From: Helicobacter pylori
GTDB lineage: Bacteria > Campylobacterota > Campylobacteria > Campylobacterales > Helicobacteraceae
Direction of reading: 5' to 3'
Assembly (NCBI RefSeq): GCF_900120335.1
Contig: NZ_LT635477.1
Location: 558,001-622,000, forward strand
Length of the DNA stretch: 64,000 nucleotides
Both the position numbers and the translations under genes were made by a program. How positions within the stretch are numbered: the first letter of the stretch is position 1; the number at the start of each line of letters is the position of its first letter. Below, one piece after another: positions 59,334 to 64,000 of the stretch. The notes under the pieces are model-generated. The model was not told where the DNA came from. It searched no databases and saw nothing but the letters and a program-made list of their open reading frames with translations.

Positions 59334-59566
59334 TCTTGCACGCTTTCTTTGATGACAAGGTATTGTGCTTCATGGGATCTTAAAGCCACTTGAATGCGGT
59401 TGATTTTAATTGAAAGCGTGGCTTTTTTCATGGAAGAATGCAAAAGGGTGCATTGAACCCCTTCATGAATACCAAAAGAGAGAAAGCGTTTTTTAAGGGC
59501 TTCATCGCAGTTAGCGATTTCTACAATTTCATAAGTTTTGTCTTTAATGGCTTCATTGAGCGTCAT
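59330..59566 (-). CDS. FeoA-domain small protein
   Basis: 78 residues. The pattern LNEAIKDKTYEIVEIANCDE ... KRFLSFGIHEGVQCTLLH and RIQVALRSHEAQYLVI matches the FeoA SH3-like fold. It overlaps both neighbours by 4 bases. No feoB is adjacent, so its role in ferrous iron transport at this locus is unproven. Confidence 0.88.
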   Translation of the reverse strand: MTLNEAIKDKTYEIVEIANCDEALKKRFLSFGIHEGVQCTLLHSSMKKATLSIKINRIQVALRSHEAQYLVIKESVQE

Positions 59567-62502
59567 TTTAATTTCCTTTTTGAATCAATGTTTTTTTTGA
59601 CTTCATCCACGATGATGTCAATGGGCGTGAAAATACGGCGCAAGATCTTAAAAGGCACTTGGATAATATCTGACGCTAAAGTTACTTGAGTTTTAGGCTT
59701 ATCCAGCGTGCCTTTGACATTCACATTAGTGGTGATTTTACCTTCTTTTCCTAAAACGAGATAGCCCACGATAGGGATTTTATTTAAAACATTACTCAAA
59801 GCCTTGATAGTGGAAACTTCTAAATTCAAATCTAATTTGTTTTTGTCTAATTCAATGATCCCATTGCCAGCAATATCAAGCGTTTTGCCGACAAGATCAA
59901 TTTTTTCTAACCCTAAATATTCTTTAGTGATCCCAAAAACAACGGAGCCGGTTTTGATCTGATAGCCATTAGCCCCTAAATGAGGGTTTCTAAAGACAAT
60001 GAGGGAGGGAATGGTGTTGATGAGATTGATCATGTTTTGCATGAGGGCGAAATTCTTTAAGCTTGTGTTTTGGAATTTCAATTCGCCATTGAAAACCTGA
60101 TCTTCAAGAGCCCCAATAAGCGTGAATAAGCCCCCTTCTACGAAATCTTTTTGGAGGATAGTGTTGATATAATCCCCGCTAAAATTATGAGCCTTAAGAT
60201 ACAAAGCCCCATGCACTAAATCCGCCATGATCATGGCGTTTTTATAATTGCCATCAATTTTCACCCTATCGTCTTGAGCGACAATATCAAGATTTTCTAA
60301 AGGAAAAGGCATTTTTTTATAGATCAGCACGACATCTTTAGCATGGATGCGTGTAGAGATAGGGATAATTTTGTGGGCTTTTTCATAGCGTTGTTTGGCG
60401 CTAATGAAAACATCTTCATCTTGGATTTCTTTAGAGCTAGGCTTTTCTTTTCGTTCTTTTGAGAATAATTCCGCAATAGCTGGCATTTTACTATCTAAGA
60501 AATCATCAACACTCAAATCAATGTTATTAAGGGTAATATCCTTTTGATCCCCCTTAACTTTTATGGATATGCTTTTGCTTGGAGTATAGACAGAAATTTC
60601 ATCTTTATTGATAGAACCAAATAAAGAGAGGGAATCAAATTGCCTGCCGTTGCTATGATAGATGGGTAAAGTGATTTTCAAATCTTTAGCAAAAAAATCA
60701 ATATTAATAAAATCGCTCGTAGAAACTTCTAAAGAACCATCTTCTAAGGCGAAATACTTCATAATAGGGGAATAGGGCTTGATTTTTTTCAAATCTTTGA
60801 TTCTAAAAACATAGGCGTTATCTTTAAATTCGCCCTCTAATAAGAGTTGTGGCACGCTCCATTGCATGTGGTTGGGGTTAGAAAAATCAAAATTCAAAGA
60901 AAGGTTTTTAAGAGTGTCTCCTGTAGCATAGAAAACATCTTTGGCGAATTTATCTTCACTTTGGGCTTTAATGGTGTCTATGATTTTTCTTCTAAACACC
61001 TCTGAGTTTTCACCCTCTTGAATGATAGAATGCAAGCTTTTTAAATCTAAAGAAAATTTAGCAGGCTGTGGGTTATCTTGGTCGTTATTCAAGCCATAAG
61101 AACGCATGTTGATATTATTGTTAGTGTTGAATCGTATTTTATGGACTAAAGAATCTAAAGAAAGGATTTTTTTGTTTAAATCTAAAGCGATTTTAGCGTC
61201 TAAATCCAGCATGTTTTCATAGCGGGTGTGGGTAGTTTCTATGTAGATGTATTGGTATTCTTGGGTAATATCTAGGCTTATATTAGCGTTTTGCGTATAA
61301 AGAGGGATATTATAGAGCGAGAGGGTGCCTTCTTGCAAATTAACGCTGCCTTGAACGCTAAATAAGGGGGCGGTGTTTTTTAAGAATTGTAAGGTGAGTT
61401 TCAAATCCGCACTAGATGGCATGCTGATTTTATCCAAAGGTAAAACGACTTTATAAGCGCTCAATAAATCCTTAATGCTATCGCCATAATAATTAGGGGT
61501 CGTTTTTAAAAAAACCTCCAACTTAGGGGCTTCTAACAAATTGGAAAAAGTGGCGTAAGAGCCGGTTAATTCCATGGTTTCATAAGTGATTTTTTGGGGC
61601 TGTATGAGTAATTGTTTGTTTTTGAAAACTAATTCGGTTTTATCCATTTTAATGGGCGATAAGCCATCATTAAAAACGACTGAAGGCTTAATCAAAGTGG
61701 CTTTAACTACAGAATTTTCTAAAAGCGATGGGATAAACTCGCTAGGAGTGAAATTAGCCTTGATTAAAGCGTTATCAATTTTAAAGCTAGCAAATTGGAT
61801 CTTGTCAAAAATCCATGTTTTTAAATTTTTTTGCGATTGGCGTTGGAAAAGGGGCTTTAAAAACGCTAGGCTTTTCATTGGGGAAGTGTTAATTTTTAAT
61901 TCTATGGTTTTTAAATCGGTTAGCCCTTGCAAATAAATTGCAGCACTGGGTTCAATTAAAGGCTTGACAATCAAATTGAACGCCATTTTCCTAGCTTTAG
62001 GTGAATAGTGGGCGTTGCCATCCACTTGGACTTTAATGTCTTTAAAGAGCAAATTGATGATCTTAAGCTTGATATTTTTATCGTCTTCTAGGGAAAATTC
62101 CCCTTTGATTCCTGGAAATTCTAACTCGTATTTATCCCCATCAAAAAAGATATTGGCTTTATTTTTATCGTCTAAAATGATTTCTTTGACTTTAAGTTTT
62201 TCAAAATAAGACACCGCCCAAATGCCATAACGGATATTTTTAATCAAATCAGAAACTTCTAAACGCTTTTTAGTGGGTTTTTGATGGAAGAAAGAAGAGA
62301 GATCAACCCGCTCAACTTCTAAAGAAAGCTTGTTATTGAGTTTTAAGTATAATTCAGAAATGCCAAGCTTTCCAATTTTTAAATTTTGTATGTGAATGCC
62401 GTTTGAAAGGGTTTTGTGAATGACGACTAAAAGAGTGAATACTGCCACAAACAAAATAATGACATTGAACACTTTCTTAGATACATGTTTTCTTTTATTC
62501 AT
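59563..62502 (-). CDS. AsmA-like/YhdP-type giant envelope protein
   Basis: 979 residues. An N-terminal membrane helix (VFNVIILFVAVFTLLVVI) precedes a long periplasmic beta-rich region typical of AsmA-like proteins, with a C-terminal DUF3971/AsmA-type segment (LNLEVSTIKALSNVLNKIPIVGYLVLGKEGKITTNVNVKGTLDKP). The family forms bridges for phospholipid transport to the outer membrane; that role is inferred. ATG lies inside the divergent mltG reading frame (83-base overlap). First gene of the long minus-strand run. Confidence 0.85.
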   Translation of the reverse strand: MNKRKHVSKKVFNVIILFVAVFTLLVVIHKTLSNGIHIQNLKIGKLGISELYLKLNNKLSLEVERVDLSSFFHQKPTKKRLEVSDLIKNIRYGIWAVSYFEKLKVKEIILDDKNKANIFFDGDKYELEFPGIKGEFSLEDDKNIKLKIINLLFKDIKVQVDGNAHYSPKARKMAFNLIVKPLIEPSAAIYLQGLTDLKTIELKINTSPMKSLAFLKPLFQRQSQKNLKTWIFDKIQFASFKIDNALIKANFTPSEFIPSLLENSVVKATLIKPSVVFNDGLSPIKMDKTELVFKNKQLLIQPQKITYETMELTGSYATFSNLLEAPKLEVFLKTTPNYYGDSIKDLLSAYKVVLPLDKISMPSSADLKLTLQFLKNTAPLFSVQGSVNLQEGTLSLYNIPLYTQNANISLDITQEYQYIYIETTHTRYENMLDLDAKIALDLNKKILSLDSLVHKIRFNTNNNINMRSYGLNNDQDNPQPAKFSLDLKSLHSIIQEGENSEVFRRKIIDTIKAQSEDKFAKDVFYATGDTLKNLSLNFDFSNPNHMQWSVPQLLLEGEFKDNAYVFRIKDLKKIKPYSPIMKYFALEDGSLEVSTSDFINIDFFAKDLKITLPIYHSNGRQFDSLSLFGSINKDEISVYTPSKSISIKVKGDQKDITLNNIDLSVDDFLDSKMPAIAELFSKERKEKPSSKEIQDEDVFISAKQRYEKAHKIIPISTRIHAKDVVLIYKKMPFPLENLDIVAQDDRVKIDGNYKNAMIMADLVHGALYLKAHNFSGDYINTILQKDFVEGGLFTLIGALEDQVFNGELKFQNTSLKNFALMQNMINLINTIPSLIVFRNPHLGANGYQIKTGSVVFGITKEYLGLEKIDLVGKTLDIAGNGIIELDKNKLDLNLEVSTIKALSNVLNKIPIVGYLVLGKEGKITTNVNVKGTLDKPKTQVTLASDIIQVPFKILRRIFTPIDIIVDEVKKNIDSKRKLK

Positions 62503-63409
62503 CAGTATTCTTTTTTATTTAAGTATACCAATTTATCCTAACAAAGTGGTGGTTGTCCCGCAAGGTTCGCTCAAAAAAGTGTTTTTTTCTTTGAAAGAGC
62601 AAGGCGTGGATATTAACGCTTTGGATTTGCTTTTGTTGCGCCTAATGGGCATGCCTAAAAAAGGCTATATTGACATGGGCGATGGGGCTTTAAGGAAGGG
62701 GGATTTTTTAGTCCGTTTGATCAAAGCGAAAGCGGCGCAAAAAAGCGCGACTTTAATCCCTGGAGAAACCCGCTATTTTTTCACGCAAATTTTGAGCGAA
62801 ACTTACCAGTTAGGAGTTGGCGATCTCAATGAAGCTTATGAAAGCATCGCTCCACGATTAAACGGCGCTGTGATAGAAGATGGGGTGATATGGCCAGACA
62901 CTTATCATTTACCCTTAGGGGAGGACGCTTTTAAAATCATGCAAGCTTTGATCGGTCAATCCCTTAAAAAACACGAAGCTTTAAGCAAACAATGGCTTGG
63001 ATACTACCATAAAGAAGAATGGTTTGAAAAAATCATTCTCGCTTCTATTGTGCAAAAAGAAGCCGCTAATATTGAAGAAATGCCCCTGATTGCGAGCGTG
63101 ATTTTTAACCGCTTGAAAAAAGGCATGCCTTTACAAATGGATGGGGCTTTGAATTACCAGGAATTTTCACACGCTAAAGTGACAAAAGAGCGCATTAAAA
63201 CCGATAACACCCCCTACAATACTTATAAATTTAAGGGCTTGCCTAAAAATCCTGTGGGGAGCGTGAGCCTAGAAGCGATTAGGGCGGTGGTATTCCCTAA
63301 AAAAACTGACTTCTTGTATTTTGTGAAAATGCCGGATAAAAAACATGCTTTCAGCGCGACTTATAAGGAGCATTTAAAAAACATCAATCTTTCTAATAAT
63401 CATTTTTAA
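62420..63409 (+). CDS. mltG: Endolytic murein transglycosylase MltG
   Basis: 329 residues. N-terminal transmembrane segment (CFLLFISILFYLSIPIY) and a YceG-like domain. Signature: ASIVQKEAANIEEMPLIASVIFNRLKKGMPLQMD with the catalytic Glu, then TPYNTYKFKGLPKNPVGSVSLEAI. It cuts nascent glycan strands. Older annotations call it PabC. Start ATG 62420 has AAAGGG upstream; an ATG at 62459 is possible. Either start overlaps the divergent AsmA-like gene. Confidence 0.95.
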   Translation: MTTKRVNTATNKIMTLNTFLDTCFLLFISILFYLSIPIYPNKVVVVPQGSLKKVFFSLKEQGVDINALDLLLLRLMGMPKKGYIDMGDGALRKGDFLVRLIKAKAAQKSATLIPGETRYFFTQILSETYQLGVGDLNEAYESIAPRLNGAVIEDGVIWPDTYHLPLGEDAFKIMQALIGQSLKKHEALSKQWLGYYHKEEWFEKIILASIVQKEAANIEEMPLIASVIFNRLKKGMPLQMDGALNYQEFSHAKVTKERIKTDNTPYNTYKFKGLPKNPVGSVSLEAIRAVVFPKKTDFLYFVKMPDKKHAFSATYKEHLKNINLSNNHF

Positions 63410-63528
63410 AATTAGGGTTAATGGGGCGTTTTTTCTTTTAAATTGGTTAAAAAGTGTTTAGTATTTTCTCATTTTAATTTTAAGTTCTTACTATTAAAGC
63501 ATTTTAGATTTTATTAAAAAAGGCTTGC

Positions 63529-63534
63529 TACAAT
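63529..63534 (+). promoter_or_regulatory. oorD -10 box
   Basis: TGCTACAAT (TACAAT at 63529-63534) is an extended -10 element 58 bases before the oorD ATG. Confidence 0.5.
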
Positions 63535-63591
63535 TTTAGGCAAATTTTGATTGCTAGGGCTTAAAACAGCTTTTAGCACAAAGGAGAATGA

Positions 63592-63933
63592 ATGGCTAAA
63601 ATGAACGCTCCAGATGGGGTTGCCGTTTGGGTGAATGAAGACAGGTGTAAGGGTTGTGATATTTGCGTATCGGTATGCCCTGCTGGGGTTCTTGGCATGG
63701 GGATTGAAAAAGAAAGGGTGCTTGGAAAAGTGGCCAAAGTAGCCTACCCAGAGAGCTGTATCGGTTGCGTGCAATGCGAGTTGCACTGCCCGGATTTTGC
63801 GATTTATGTGGCTGACAGGAAGGATTTCAAATTCGCTAAAGTTTCTAAAGACGCTCAAGAAAGAAGCGAAAGGGTTAAAGCCAATAAATACATGCTCTTA
63901 GAAGAGACTATTTTAGAAGGGAGAGGCAAATAA
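63592..63933 (+). CDS. oorD: 2-oxoglutarate:acceptor oxidoreductase, ferredoxin-like subunit OorD
   Basis: 113 residues. Two 4Fe-4S motifs: CKGCDICVSVCP and CIGCVQCELHCP. It is the electron-carrying subunit of the four-subunit OorDABC enzyme that replaces 2-oxoglutarate dehydrogenase in this species. AAAGGAG upstream of ATG. Its stop overlaps the oorA start (TAATG). Confidence 0.97.
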   Translation: MAKMNAPDGVAVWVNEDRCKGCDICVSVCPAGVLGMGIEKERVLGKVAKVAYPESCIGCVQCELHCPDFAIYVADRKDFKFAKVSKDAQERSERVKANKYMLLEETILEGRGK

Positions 63934-64000
63934 TGCGTGAGATTATTTCTGATGGGAATGAATTAGTCGCTAAAGCGGCGATTGAAGTGGGGTGTCGGTT
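63933..64000 (+). CDS. oorA: 2-oxoglutarate oxidoreductase subunit OorA (5' end only)
   Basis: ATG at 63933 overlaps the oorD stop. The 22 visible codons (MREIISDGNELVAKAAIEVG) fit the N-terminus of OorA, and gene order supports it. The gene continues past the window edge. Confidence 0.9.
   Translation, partial: MREIISDGNELVAKAAIEVGCR

Overview
The window is chromosomal DNA of Helicobacter pylori. The evidence is the near-complete right part of the cag pathogenicity island (cagY to cagA), followed by the glr(murI)-rho-rpmE-rsmI gene order typical of the species, A+T-rich DNA with strong AGGA-type ribosome sites, and oorDA. CagA has the Western EPIYA-A, -B, -C arrangement and CagL the DKMGE variable motif, which suggests a Western or European-type strain. 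No sequence search was possible; names rest on recognised proteins, motifs and gene order.

Region 1 (1-26.9 kb) is the cag type IV secretion system. The left edge cuts cagY (VirB10-like, with a huge cysteine-rich repeat). Minus-strand cagX, cagW and cagV (VirB9-, VirB6- and VirB8-like) follow. Plus-strand cagU and cagT diverge from them, then come cagS, cagQ and cagP (minus), cagM and cagN (plus), and a long minus-strand run: cagL, I, H, G, F, E, D, C, B. cagA lies alone on the plus strand. CagX, Y, T and M build the outer-membrane core complex. CagV, W, E and C supply inner-membrane, ATPase and pilin-like functions. CagH, I and L form the pilus/integrin-binding module. CagF is the chaperone of the effector CagA.

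Region 2 (26.9-27.7 kb) is the right junction: the cagA terminator, a truncated helicase gene and a short outer-membrane-like tail fragment, ending at the 3' end of glr where the island is known to insert.

Region 3 (27.6-43.6 kb) is conserved chromosome: glr, rho, rpmE, rsmI, a SpoU-type rRNA methyltransferase, a RodZ-like protein, a fatty-acid cluster (accA, fabF, acpP, fabG), rpsU, an outer-membrane protein, a ribbon-helix-helix regulator, dapF and transporters. Three intergenic stretches hold small or decayed reading frames.

Region 4 (43.6-64 kb) is a nearly unbroken minus-strand run of about 20 genes with gaps of a few bases or overlaps. In transcription order it runs from an AsmA-like giant, a FeoA-like protein and nth through fliN, fliO, a TonB-like gene, pyrC, the two Kdo hydrolase genes, a sulfatase-fold transferase, folD, lepB, an M50 protease, rpiB, apt, dedA and pepA to ychF and a radical-SAM gene. 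mltG and oorDA leave in the plus direction at the right edge.

I did not find a wholly new system. The most open items are a RodZ-like protein after the rRNA methyltransferases, several unlisted small frames, coding scars inside cag, and a divergent overlap between the AsmA-like gene and mltG.
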